DNA of 64,000 bases from Timema cristinae (lineage: Eukaryota > Arthropoda > Insecta > Phasmatodea > Timematidae), in contig JBCFYV010001001.1 of assembly GCA_039000515.1 (NCBI GenBank), forward strand, positions 16,183,243-16,247,242, read 5' to 3'. Positions 1-9,646 of the stretch are shown piece after piece. Made by a program: the position numbers and the translations under genes. The first letter of the stretch is position 1. Each line of letters begins with the position of its first letter. The notes beneath the pieces are model-generated. The model was given only the letters and a program-made list of their open reading frames with translations. It was not told the origin of the DNA and did not search any database.

Positions 1-165
1 GCGACTTAATATTATTTATGTTAAATATCGAAAGATATTGTTGGAATTCGGTAGGAAGATCCTTTCATAAAATACAAACTTTTTTTTTTGCGGTGAACAA
101 TGAACATATTTTGATATAGTATTTCGTGTTCATTGCACACAATGGTATACGACCCAATCCTAAAT
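1..165 (-). mobile_element. MITE-D copy, partial (AGGAAGA-ended family)
   Basis: Reads in reverse as the right half of the roughly 215-bp MITE-D family: the end GGTAGGAAGATCCTTT, then the poly-A run with GCGGTGAACAATG, matching the GTTGACCGCAAAAA segment of better copies near 10.2, 13.5 and 44.4 kb. The rest of the element lies beyond the window edge or has decayed. Noncoding. Confidence 0.55.
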
Positions 166-840
166 ATTGTTATTAAAAGGGGCAGAACTGTTTGAGAGTC
201 AACGCGAACAAAGCTGCCGACACCTGTGAGCCAACAAGTGAAAGGAAATTATGCAAAGGAACGTTTTTGAAGAAAAAATAAATAAAATAATCTCAACAAA
301 ACCGATTCTAATTATTGCATTTCGATTTCAAAAAATATATGTATTTTTGTATTTCCTTTAAAAGCTGTTTTAACTGATGAAATTAGATGTATCCAATTTT
401 CCAACTCTGTTAACTGCAAGTGTTTGATTTTTTTTTATAGTTGACTTAATAACTCGCAAAGGATGGACGTGTAAATATTTCAATATGATCGATTGAATAC
501 TTTTTAAACTATTTAAATATTTACTAATACACACATACAAATTACATATATATATATATATGTGTGTGTGTTTTTTATTTAATTTTTATCTTATTGTGCT
601 AAGGTTTTGAATGTATTTCAAATTAATGAGGGTTAGTTATGAACCATTAGATATTTTATTTTTGCCTTTAGGAGGTCAGATTTTTAAAATAGCTTGGCTC
701 ACATCTCATGGTGTTCATAGTTTTTAAACATCACTTCGTATAAGACATTTTCGCGCGGATACGCCATATATGATATGCTTGATCAGAGGCGATCGTAGTG
801 GTCATTTTAAATAACGTTTTATCTAATTTTAAAATCGAAA
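166..840. other. Unassigned AT-rich DNA
   Basis: AT-rich sequence with a short TA/TG dinucleotide run near 547-572. No open frame of note, no recognisable repeat end and no RNA-like fold seen. Confidence 0.5.
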
Positions 841-841
841 T

Positions 842-880
842 ATGCACCGCGTCTTACTATCCGTTCGGGCTATACGTCAA
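842..880 (-). repeat. Shared SINE 3' tail, isolated and degenerate
   Basis: Contains GCACCGCGTCTTACTA followed by CCGTTCGGGCTATACG, the reverse complement of the conserved tail shared by SINE-1 and SINE-2. No SINE body follows. Only a 5-base direct repeat (AATAT) is visible at the flanks, so a target-site duplication is doubtful. It may be an older tail-only insertion like those at 7570, 46968 and 58914. Confidence 0.5.
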
Positions 881-1017
881 TATCCATTGGCTACTTTTTA
901 CACATCCCTAATCGAACACCTATCAAGTAGCCCGCATGTGCTAGAGCGCTTATAAAGGGGTCCACATGTGCATAGAGCGCTTATCAAGTGGGAAAATTTG
1001 AAAAGCACTGGTATAAA

Positions 1018-1215
1018 GAGTCACTATTTTACACTAGTAGGTCTATGGAGTGCCGATTATGGGGATAACAGAGTTCAAATACCGGTCGGGTGTACTAAGG
1101 ACGGCGGCTTTTGCTAAATGGTTTCCAATTATATCGTCTTTCCACGCAAATGCGGAGAAAGTTTCTCTAAATTCCACCCTCCTCATTTATAGCCAATTAG
1201 TGTAAATACGCGGCT
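1018..1215 (+). mobile_element. SINE-2 copy, degenerate
   Basis: The box-B-like GAGTTCAAATACC at about 1071 is followed by CGGTCGGGTGTACT, the GGTTTTTCCTAAATGG-like segment and the CCACGCAAATGCGG segment, the fixed order of the SINE-2 body. The 3' tail is badly decayed (around 1204-1225). The tRNA-like head upstream is weak. Confidence 0.6.
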
Positions 1216-1587
1216 GTAAAACGCCAGAGGGTAGCGTGGGGTCATAAAAAAGGGGGAAAGAGGCCAGCCCCAATGGAAAATCAAGTCCTGTCCTCTCCGG
1301 TCAATATCCCCGACACGCGGTCCATAAATCACAAGTTTGGGACTTAAATCGTTTTTGTAATTGGATTCCCCCGAGCGCGCCAGTAACTAAATGACAAACG
1401 AACGGCGCCTGTTACATTTGTACATGCATAGAATATACACATGCACTGATGTTTAGAGAGAACAAATAGTTACAGACCGAGAGGGCGTTAGAGTCGAGAC
1501 GTCAGGACAAGGTCGGATTAAGATCAAATTAAGTGTGTCTACTTGGTACAGTCCAATTTTAATATGAAGGGCCTTAACTAGCAGCTA

Positions 1588-1850
1588 ACCAGCCGTGTGG
1601 TGTAGTGGTCAGTGAACCTGGCTACGGGCCTAGGGGTCGCGGTTTCAATTCCTGGCTGGTAACTTCGGTAAAAAAAAAAAATACCGAAAAGGGGATTACC
1701 CCAACAGTCACCAGGGTTTGGTTAGTTAAGCTTAAGTAAGGTTTTAAGTGTTTCCACTGATTCCACATCCTCACCATTCCCTCATCTCATCGGGAAAAGG
1801 ATGTACGATTAGTACATTCAGGCATTCAGGCCTTTGGGCAACGGTACATT
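1588..1850 (+). mobile_element. tRNA-derived SINE, SINE-4 (single copy here)
   Basis: A tRNA-like head is visible: box-A-like GGTGTAGTGGTCAGTG near 1600 and box-B-like GGTTTCAATTCC near 1640, spaced as in a tRNA. The body carries a poly-A run at 1669-1681 and then a C/T-rich segment. No second copy was seen in this window, so family membership rests on the RNA polymerase III promoter layout alone. The (TTA)n run just downstream (1903-1932) may be its tail or independent. Confidence 0.45.
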
Positions 1851-1902
1851 AGTACTGGCTATTTCCAATACTAGGCTACGAATTATGTAGTCCAGACGCG
1901 CA

Positions 1903-1932
1903 TATATTATTATTATTATTATTATTATTATA
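1903..1932. repeat. (TTA)n microsatellite
   Basis: About ten TTA units. The poly-isoleucine stretch in the overlapping reverse frame is an artefact of this repeat. Confidence 0.9.
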
Positions 1933-2090
1933 ATCTGGCAGCTAGTAAAGTAACTATATCTAATCACACGTACCCATTCGCCAGGTAATTTTATTCGCAA
2001 CTAACATTTGTGATCAAATAAAAACAATACAATAGTAAAATATTATTAATTTTGTACACGAAAAAGTTTGTGTTTTATAATAAGCCTAGG

Positions 2091-2364
2091 GTGACCTGGT
2101 GGTCTAGGGGTAAGGTGTCAGACTTCTATGCTGGCGGCCGGGGTTCAATCCTCGGTCCCGGCAAAGATTTATCTGATTACCAAACCCTTCCTTCACCTCT
2201 GACAAGACATCTTGTGAATGTGGGGAATGCCAGGCCGCCACCGTGGTTCGGATTCCACATTAAACTGTAGGTCCTTCATTCCATCTCACAATCACCCTAC
2301 CATTACACATTAGCGTAAGTGCGTATAACCCGAACGGGTAGTAGGACGCGGGGCTAATAATAAC
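2091..2364 (+). mobile_element. SINE-1 copy, full length, subfamily a
   Basis: The tRNA-derived head has box-A-like TGGTCTAGGGGTAAGG and box B GGTTCAATCCTCGG. The family-specific body follows (TTATCTGATTACCAAACCC, ACATCTTGTGAATGTGG, CACGTTAAACTGTAGG-like), then the shared 3' tail GTATAACCCGAACGGGTAG and a short (TAA)n end. It lacks the GTGTATTAATCAC insert of subfamily b. The 72-codon frame inside is not a gene: the same frame recurs only because the repeat recurs. Confidence 0.92.
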
Positions 2365-3419
2365 TATGAATTGTATAGAAGTTCCTCGTGTCGGATATAA
2401 GCGCAGCCTATCAGCTAATACTTACCTAATGAGGGTGGTCCAACGTTTTTCATCCCAAGGGTATATGATTATCAGTTGGCACCACGAGTCAAACAAAGAT
2501 TTAGTAATAACAACAATTTAATATAGGCCTGACAACAACAGTTAATAACAAACAATTAGCCTATTTTAAATATTTATTGCATTAAAAATCTCCCAATAAA
2601 TGTACTGTGAAATATGTACGCATATAAACTTTCACAAAACAACTTAAAATTATATATATCTATAAATATTTTATTGATCAAATGAGTACACATTAAAATT
2701 CAATAATGACCTTTTTTAATTAACATGTTTATTTGAGTCATTAGCTGTCACATCTGTCTCCCAGGGATTTCCTTTAATTTACCTCCAGAATACAACGATA
2801 CATCGGACTATACTGGTGTAAGGGAACAAGATAAACAGGGCCGGATTCTAAAAAAAAAAGTACCAACTAGAAAGAAAAAAAAAAGGTACAACACGTTCGT
2901 ACATACTTTCTCATCTAACCTTTTTCTTAATTTGAAATAAAATAAATTAAAAATCAGTTGGCAATAAACTAACTTCAAAACACAAGTATACAGCGTGAAT
3001 ATCATATAAAACACTCCCTTGTATACATTTCGAACAAAATCTTTAGGGCAATTTTCCAACGATTTTAAATCAAAATAAACCAAGGGCCTACCCTTAAATT
3101 ATTTTTTTCCCTGAAAATAAAGTTTTATAAAAAAAAAATGTAAGCACTTATGTACTAATTTGGCTAATGATTTTAAGGATCAGTAAAGTTTTATATTTAG
3201 AGGAAGTGTACCCGCATTTGTGTGAAGGAAGAGTAGAAACCCATTTTGGAAAATACACCTTTAGTACACCCAACTAAGATTTGAATATAAATCTACTCGT
3301 CATCGGTAGTCTAGTCTACTACGAGAGTAGCGCGTCAAACCATGTTGCCAAGAAGTGTTTTTTTAATGTTCTTTGCTATACGACACAGATATCTATTATA
3401 ATAATATTAATTATATTTA

Positions 3420-3465
<46 letters not shown>

Positions 3466-3499
3466 TTATTATTATGGCTTAGAGGCGCGTCGAGACACA
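2365..3499. other. Unassigned AT-rich DNA with (TTA)n
   Basis: Mostly AT-rich sequence without recognisable repeats. A long (TTA)n array lies at about 3412-3471 and creates a poly-leucine frame that is not a gene. A GTACCCGCATTTGTGTGAAGG segment near 3208 followed by ACACCCAACTAAGATTTGAA is a decayed reverse-strand SINE-2 body fragment (about 3185-3320). Confidence 0.5.
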
Positions 3500-3501
3500 T
3501 A

Positions 3502-3711
3502 CAGTAGCCCCGTGGCTTCTTTGGTGCTCACAGCTGACTTCTCACAGTCAACATTTAGGTATATACCTAAATTTTGACTGTCAGAAGTGACAGCTGCTAA
3601 ACACATGTTTTTGCAAATCATGTAGTTTGGCGTAGGGATACGTAATTTGGTGGGGTAATTTTTCAAAGACGTCAGCTGTCACTCAGCACCAAAGAAGCCA
3701 TGGGGCTACTG
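3502..3711. mobile_element. MITE-C copy 1 (CAGTAGCC termini, TA duplication)
   Basis: A 210-bp element bounded by TA on both sides. The termini are CAGTAGCCCCGTGGCTTC and its inverted partner ending GGCTACTG, with GGTGCT/AGCACC continuing the inverted repeat. TA duplication plus CAGT-type ends fit the Tc1/mariner superfamily. The centre has the palindrome TTTAGGTATATACCTAAA. Noncoding; two further copies are at 8852 and 16910. Confidence 0.85.
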
Positions 3712-4025
3712 TACTTTCACTAGCACCCACAGATATCAATTTTTAGCAAAATTGTTAGTGCCGTGCGAGTGTGGATGCGCTATAGAAAGGCGTTGTCCAA
3801 AATTATAATGAATAGAGATTGTGTCTGAATTGTCGTCCGTCTATTCCTGTCGGACTACAACTACGTGTGTATGCACTGGAGCTAAAGACAGATTAGAAAG
3901 TCAAGCAAGCCGCTGCTACCGCAATGAGTCACGACAGCCTTGCTATCAAGAGACTTGTAGGGTCAACCTCACAGCTGCGTTCCCTCTTAATACAATGTTG
4001 TCAAGTATATCCCGATTTTATTACG
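3712..4025. other. Unassigned sequence between two MITEs
   Basis: Less AT-rich than its surroundings, with a 91-codon open frame running into the next MITE (3821-4096). The frame has no recognisable domain and its 3' third is inside MITE-D sequence, so it is not called as a gene. Confidence 0.4.
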
Positions 4026-4029
4026 AACG

Positions 4030-4128
4030 AACATACGTGACAGCTAGAAAAAGTCACTGGATCTACTTTCACGTATTCATAGGTCGAGTCATATGATCTG
4101 CAGCTGTCACTCTTGTGATACTATCATA

Positions 4129-4184
<56 letters not shown>

Positions 4185-4270
4185 AGTAAAGTGTTCTCAA
4201 TAGTGACCACTAACAATTTTTGTTGTTGTGATTTATGAAAGATCCCTCCTACCACAATTCTACTTAACTT
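4030..4270 (+). mobile_element. MITE-D copy with internal (AAT)n expansion
   Basis: Contains GACAGCTAGAAAAAGTCAC, then TCATATGATCTGCAGCTGTC, the diagnostic MITE-D core, and ends near AAGATCCCTCCTACCA, the inverted form of the family terminus. An (AAT)n array at about 4128-4182 sits in the middle, where other copies carry only a few ATAAT units. Confidence 0.7.
4128..4182. repeat. (AAT)n microsatellite
   Basis: About 18 AAT units, inside the MITE-D copy described above. Confidence 0.95.
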
Positions 4271-4508
4271 GCAAATTTTAGTAACTACGCCCCCCCCCCC
4301 ACCTTTCCCCTTAATCCCAACTATTATACAACTAATTTTGTGTTTTTTGTATCCCTAAGCCTATAAAATCCAATTATGCCAACAAAAAACTACTTTCCTG
4401 TTTAGAGTAGAGATGTGGGATGAAAAATGTTCCATTATTATTTTTGTAAAATAATTTCAACTGTTTAAACGTAACTAAAGGGCGTTAACACTATAAAAAT
4501 CAACAAAC
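4271..4508. other. AT-rich spacer with a C10 run
   Basis: A poly-C run sits near 4290-4300. No other structure seen. Confidence 0.4.
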
Positions 4509-4745
4509 GAGCTTCGGTGGCCGCACGGTCTAACGCGCTACTCTCGCAATAGGCTAGATTCTCGATGACAGGGAGATCGATGTTTGATCCATGTCGGATG
4601 CACTGAGGGCGGTTTTTCCTAAATAGTTTTCCCCTATCACGGTTGCAATTCCTCGAAATTCAACTGTCCTCATACCTAACAAATTAGTCTAATTAGTACA
4701 TAGTCGTATAACCCGAACGGGTAGTAAGGCACAGTGCTAAAATAA
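4509..4745 (+). mobile_element. SINE-2 copy, subfamily a
   Basis: The head GCTTCGGTGGCCGCACGG, TCTAACGCGCTACTCTCGC resembles a Leu/Ser-type tRNA with a long variable arm. Box B is mutated (GTTTGATCC). The SINE-2 body and the shared tail CGTATAACCCGAACGGGTAG follow, then A-rich sequence. This orientation is the transcribed one: box A, box B, then tail. Confidence 0.85.
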
Positions 4746-5067
4746 AGTATTAAAGAAAAACATGAACACTAGCCTTTGTAGACCCGTTATGTTCATAAAT
4801 CATACTTCAATTTGTTATCATCAATAAATTAATTAAAATAATTTTAAGGTTGGCCCGACATGTCTCCCCCCCCCCTATCCATCCCTCATCCCCTCTCACC
4901 CCCGTACTCCATTCTTATAACCCACTCGTCTCTTGTCACACTATATTTTCAAGCATAACAGGCGCTAGGTGCCACCTCTACAATTTAACCCTCCACCACA
5001 ACCCGCCCCGCCACTGTGGACAATTTCTTGGAATTTTTTTTAAATCACTAGTTGAGAGGTTTCTCCT
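4746..5067. other. Unassigned spacer, C-rich in part
   Basis: The plus strand is C/T-rich between about 4860 and 5010, with a poly-C run near 4867-4876. The 80-codon frame here is low-complexity and unrecognised. Confidence 0.4.
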
Positions 5068-5230
5068 TGAAGGCCCGTTGACACAATGTTAGTGGACTAA
5101 TGCAAGTTTAGTGGTATTAGCTTACTAACATGTTAGTTGTGTTGACACGTATTTTTCACTTGTATTAGTAGCGCTTATAAAAACATGGCTGAAAATGAAG
5201 AGTGGTGATAACTGGTCTTTCTATTGGAGC

Positions 5231-5350
5231 CTTTTTTTTTTTATCACTGCGTCTCATTTCTCGTTCGAGCTATTTATACGCATATACTAATTACGCTTAT
5301 GTGTTAGGAGCTAGTAAGGGTGAATTTAGAATAAGTATGGGCGGCCACAT
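5231..5350 (-). mobile_element. SINE-2 fragment inside the 1.59-kb element
   Basis: Reverse-strand tail (poly-T, CACTGCGTCTCATTTCTCG, TTATACGCATATACTAATTA) followed by the start of the SINE-2 body up to about 5350, then lost. The 66-codon frame overlapping it is not a gene. Confidence 0.65.
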
Positions 5351-5611
5351 AAATTACAATTTCTTAGTAACGCAATTTATCATAATTAGTTTACCTATTT
5401 AATAAAAATTGTTTTATATAGCCAACATAAAAAATTTAGTGATTAGTGTGTCTCCTATTTCTTAGTTCCTTAATACATTAAAATATATTTTAGTTGATCC
5501 CAAATAATTATTAAATTATTTTACTTGATTTGTTAACTTATTTAGCATATATGTTAAATAAAATTAAACTCAAATAAGGTCAATAAATTCCAATACAACT
5601 AAACTCGGTAG

Positions 5612-5885
5612 GGCATTTTTTTAAATAGGTCCAACCCAGATTTTTTCAGCACGGTTTTAAATGTTGGTATACTAATAACAAAATATCTTGCTAAATTCTA
5701 GCTAGACCTAAAACATAAAAAAAAATTAGTAGGCCTTAATTAATTTGTTGGGAATTTTTTTAAATAGGCCTAACGCCGGTTTTTTAAACTCTGTTTTAAA
5801 TTTTGGTATACTAATAACAAAATAATTTGTTAAATGCTAGCTTGCTAGGCCTAAAATATTCCTTAAAAAATAATTCATTAATTTG
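5612..5885. repeat. Imperfect tandem duplication, two units of about 140 bp
   Basis: Two adjacent blocks both contain TTTTTTTAAATAGG, then GGTATACTAATAACAAAATA, then CTAGCT...GCCTAAAA. Unit 1 runs from about 5612 and unit 2 from about 5750. It lies within the 1.59-kb element. Confidence 0.8.
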
Positions 5886-6663
5886 TAGATTGGTTTAAAT
5901 ATAGACTATCTGGTTTGCTATACGATAATATTATATTATGTATCTACTCAATATTCCAAAGCATCACTACAAAGTGTTTGAAGTGTGTGGGCTGAACATT
6001 TATAATTAAAACTTATAAAGATTGGTTAAAGTGTCAAATATGGAGATTGGAAAACGCGCCGATGATTTCGCGTGAAAAACACCGGCCATTCATACCTTAC
6101 TTGCCGATAACGCGAATATTATGTTGCCGGAACTAATCACGGTACTACAAAGTGTGATTATATTTTGTGATCGTATATAAAAAAAATTACACATTCCACG
6201 TTGAGTGGTAGGAAATAATGGTTTGTTAAAATTATTGATACCATTTGTTTACCGATATTAAATAATATCTCACAAGGATCATTTGTAAAATTTACGTGGG
6301 TATAAAATTTTATTTTGGAAACTTCTAGAGAATATGTACACCTGATATAACTTTACAATACCCTATAGTGCAATATCCCTCCCATTCTTATTTTTATAAA
6401 TTCGGTGCTTAAAATTGCACAAAAACTCATTCTTTTCATAACATTCCACAAATAAGTGTCCCCCGCACAACCAGTTCTTCAGTTGCCGCCATTTTGGATT
6501 GTCTACTTGCATTAGTAAAGTTGGAAGGTGACCAACTTTTTCAGTTGCAAGTGGACTTGCATGTTAGTAGCTTGCTTGTCTGTTTACACGGTGCAAGCTG
6601 TGCGCGCGCAGCCAAATTAGTGTACTTGCATTAGTCAACTAACATCGTGTCAACGGGCCTTGA

Positions 6664-6985
6664 GTCAGCTGTTACACATTAACACTAGTGTGGTAGAATT
6701 TAGAGGAAGTACAGATATGTCTCAACCTAAGACGAAATGCGGGGGGTATGCCTGTACACCCACATTAGAGAGGAGAGTGAGAGAGAGAAATTATATTTTA
6801 GAAACAGTGCAACCGGTCGTGAATCTAACCCCGAACCAGACAATACGAGACTGGTGTATTTATCCATTTGCCAGAACCCGCCCCTCCCCCCTTCTCAGCC
6901 TTAACCAGTGAGTGTTACAAAATAAAAGGTTGAAATGAATATGGTCAGGAGTTCAAATCTTCTTGCCTTTAAGGATTTTATCGAT
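6664..6985. other. Unassigned sequence
   Basis: An 83-codon open frame (6660-6911) has no recognisable domain, and starts at the edge of the transposable element. Not called. Confidence 0.35.
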
Positions 6986-6989
6986 TTCG

Positions 6990-7420
6990 ATGGGGTAAAG
7001 TGCTTTCATTTAGGACTCGATGTTAGCGGGTTCAATTCCAGCCGGGGTCGACGGATTTTTCTAGAGTGATAAATATCTGATTACCAAACCCTTCCTTCAC
7101 CTCTGACAAGACATCTTGTGAATGTGGGCAATGCCAGTCCTCCACCGTGGTTCGGATCCCACGTTAAACTGTAGGTACTCCATTTCATCTCACAATCACC
7201 CTACCATTACACATTAGCGTAGGTGCGTATAACCCGAACGGGTAGTAAGACGCGGTGCTAATAATAATAATAATAGAGTGATAAAGATATCCGTAGCACA
7301 ACTTCCTTCGGAGGGGAAGTAAATCCACCAGTCTCATGTCGATTGTGGGTTGTAAGAGAACCCTAGAAGTTATGTGAAAATATCTTACCCGGAAAAAGTG
7401 TAGATCCTTTCACTCCCACA
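6990..7420 (+). mobile_element. SINE-3 copy split by a SINE-1 insertion
   Basis: The head has GATGGGGTAAAGTG (box-A-like), then GGGTTCAATTCCAGCCGGGG (box B region) and GGATTTTTCTAGAGTGATAAA. After the SINE-1 insertion the element resumes with AGAGTGATAAAGATATCCG and GTAGCACAACTTCC. The uninterrupted reverse-strand copy near 17.6-17.76 kb has GAGTGATACAAATCTGTAG at that junction, confirming the interruption. Its 3' end is uncertain; recognisable similarity fades after about 7420. Confidence 0.75.
7074..7274 (+). mobile_element. SINE-1 copy, 5'-truncated, nested in SINE-3
   Basis: Starts abruptly at TATCTGATTACCAAACCC, so the whole tRNA-like head is missing, and runs to the shared tail and (TAA)n. 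An 11-bp duplication, AGAGTGATAAA, flanks it exactly at 7063-7073 and 7275-7285. 5' truncation plus this duplication is the mark of LINE-type target-primed insertion. SINE-1 therefore moved after SINE-3 had inserted. Confidence 0.93.
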
Positions 7421-7569
7421 CATAAAAATTTGTGTGTGATGAAATCAGTTAAATACTTTAATTGATTTAAATGAAAAGAAAAAAAAAATCGCGACTGGCG
7501 TACTTGGCAGGATCGTTTGTGTTGCGGAGACTGACTGGGGATCCAGGATTTTTATCCACAACAGGATGC

Positions 7570-7617
7570 GATATTATTATAAGCACCGCGTCTTACTAAC
7601 CGTTCGGGTTATACGCA
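7570..7617 (-). mobile_element. Tail-only SINE insertion, 48 bp
   Basis: Consists only of the reverse complement of the shared tail (GCACCGCGTCTTACTAACCG...TTATACGCA) and its TA-rich end. AACAGGATGC flanks it at 7560-7569 and 7618-7627, a 10-bp target-site duplication. No SINE body is present. Confidence 0.88.
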
Positions 7618-7627
7618 AACAGGATGC

Positions 7628-8730
7628 ACTAATAATTTATTTTGACAACTTCAATGCTTACCATCAAAATATTTTCATAAACAACATGTAAGATTTAAAA
7701 TTATCCGTGTATTTAAACCATTAAGCAATTCCTTTCAAAAGTGGATCCTGGAATTTTAAAACAACCCCTCTGAATATTTCCCCCCCTTAAAATGTATACA
7801 ATGATCATCTACTTAGTTCTAAATATATATTTTTTTCGAAGGAGAAGCGACAATTTGAGAAGTCAACAATTTATTTCAACAGCAATTTCTATAGTTCTAA
7901 AAAGCAGATTTATATTGTATTTTTATAAATAAAAGAAATTATTTCAAGGATTATCAAACCAAAGTTTATATGTTTTCAATAGCGAAGCCTAAATATATAT
8001 ATAAAACGCTGGACAGTGAATGTATGGACACTTAAGAAAAAGTTATCGATATCATAAAAAAAAAGTGGTTAAAATATCTAGGATAAAAGTATTGGCCTGT
8101 ATATTTCCACAAAAATCACTAAACGTCTTAACTTACACTGGTTTACGTCCATTCGTCATAGATGGCAGAAGGTTTCTATGGCAAACATTGGTTGAAAGCC
8201 ACTTATGTAACCTAAGTGGAAATAATATTATTTTTTTAGTTATACTAGAATATCAATCAAAAGTATTAATAAACGCTACTAATAATACTTACCTAAGAAT
8301 AATACAGTATAAATGGCAACAAGAGATGTTATATAGTACATAAAATAGTAAATTAAAAAGTATTAGGTCTATACTAATACTTGTATCGTATTATGACTGG
8401 CCACCAATTTTTTTTTTAAATATATAACTTAGAGAAAGAACCATACAAAATCTTAATTTTAATAAAAATTTCAACTTTTTTTTTTTTTTTTTTTTTGTAA
8501 ATACATGCGCATGAACACAATCGAGTACGGTTTTATGAAGTAATCAACCGCCGTTGTTTATGCTGCTTCACTATTCTAATTTATAAAGCGAAGGTAGCCT
8601 TTTAGAAGCTCTCGTTTGTAAAACATTTTTAGGTGAACTAAACAACAACAAAATAACACTAAATCCAAATAGCTATTTTCATAAATTTGTATTTCAATAA
8701 TGTAAAAACGCTTAGAATAAAAGATAGATT
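7628..8730. other. Unassigned AT-rich DNA
   Basis: A 107-codon frame at 8020-8343 (K/R/I/N-rich) has no recognisable domain and matches what AT-rich DNA gives by chance. A T-run is at about 8468-8497. No repeat family recognised. Confidence 0.45.
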
Positions 8731-8732
8731 TA

Positions 8733-8849
8733 TTAACAAATGGTTTGTTGTGAAAGTTTTAACTGCCAAAAGTGACAGCTCAACATCTGGTCTTGCAGGT
8801 CATATGGTTTGGCGAATGGATACATGAGCGTGGATCCGGTATCTTTACC
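8733..8849 (-). mobile_element. Degenerate MITE-C/D-like core
   Basis: Contains CCAAAAGTGACAGCTCAACA and GCAGGTCATATGGTTTGGCG, the core shared by MITE-C and MITE-D, in reverse. The ends are not identifiable. It directly abuts MITE-C copy 2. Confidence 0.5.
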
Positions 8850-8851
8850 TA

Positions 8852-9079
8852 CAGTAGCCCCATGGCTTCTTTAGTGCTGATTGACAGCTCACAGCTAAAA
8901 GCTTTGAAAAGTTACTAGACCAAATTATGTATCCCTACGCCGAACCATATGATCTGCAAAAACATGTGTTTAGCAGCTGTCACTTCTGACGGTCAAAATT
9001 TAGGTATATACCTAAATGCTGACTATCAGAAGTCAGCTGTGAGCTGTTACTCAGCACCAAAGAAGCCATGGGGTTACTG
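8852..9079. mobile_element. MITE-C copy 2
   Basis: A 228-bp element with TA at both flanks (8850-8851 and 9080-9081). Ends are CAGTAGCCCCATGGCTTC and the inverse GAAGCCATGGGGTTACTG. The core is in the opposite orientation to copies 1 and 3: CTACGCCGAACCATATGATC precedes TTTAGGTATATACCTAAA. The central palindrome is conserved. Confidence 0.88.
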
Positions 9080-9081
9080 TA

Positions 9082-9646
9082 GCTAACACAACGGTGGCGA
9101 ATGAACTGTACGAATCCTGTGACTTTTGTACAAGAAAGAAAAGTGACTTAGGCGATTTTTCACCCGCGTCCGACTCTTAATATTTTTTCAGTCACTAGCG
9201 TTACTAGAACTGGTTAATGGACACATATATTTCGTATACCAATTAACTATTTGATAATAATAATATTACCGTAAATCTCTTCTTTATTGAGTTCAAGTAT
9301 TATGATTCCATAACAATTTTATTTTAATGTAAATCGTAGACCATATTAAAATTGGTAAAAATTAATAAATCAGTTTCATATAAGCATTTATTTACTATAC
9401 ATGGCACTAGAGAGAATTCAGCTATTTATAACATTTATTATTTGATAAATTGATTAAAAGATCTTACCTAATTAAATGTTGTCATTTTATTGATGTGTAC
9501 GTTGTTAAAACGTTTAATTTTTATTTATTTTTACAAGTTTTCACAATATTGTTTGACTTTGACATGATTCGCTAAGTTTGTTTCTTACAGTGTGGTTTTC
9601 AATGTGTCAAAGCTAATGCTGCTTCATTTCTTAAATATTAACGCTC
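9082..9646. other. Unassigned AT-rich DNA
   Basis: No recognisable repeat, promoter or coding signal. Confidence 0.45.

Larger units (their letters stand above)
5071..6660. mobile_element. 1.59-kb terminal-inverted-repeat DNA element, nonautonomous
   Basis: The left end is AGGCCCGTTGACACAATG and the right end is its inverse, CATCGTGTCAACGGGCCT. The match continues for about 40 bp (TGTTAGT.GACTAATGCAAGT). TGA flanks both sides (5068-5070 and 6661-6663), fitting a 3-bp target duplication. A second AACATGTTAGTTGTGTTGACAC near 5130 repeats the terminal motif. No transposase frame survives: a short MAENEEW-like start near 5185 stops at once, and a SINE-2 fragment follows. PIF/Harbinger elements make 3-bp duplications, but they prefer TWA and the termini do not clearly match, so the superfamily is left open. 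Confidence 0.75.

Noticed and set aside
2052..2270. Recurring short frames with [12 protein letters not shown] or [17 protein letters not shown]
   Set aside because: They recur because SINE-1 recurs; they are not related genes.
3281..3577. 98-codon frame with a poly-leucine stretch
   Set aside because: The leucines are a (TTA)n microsatellite, and the end runs into MITE-C.
8020..8343. 107-codon frame in AT-rich DNA
   Set aside because: Lysine/isoleucine/asparagine-rich composition, no domain, no splice or polyadenylation context; compatible with chance.
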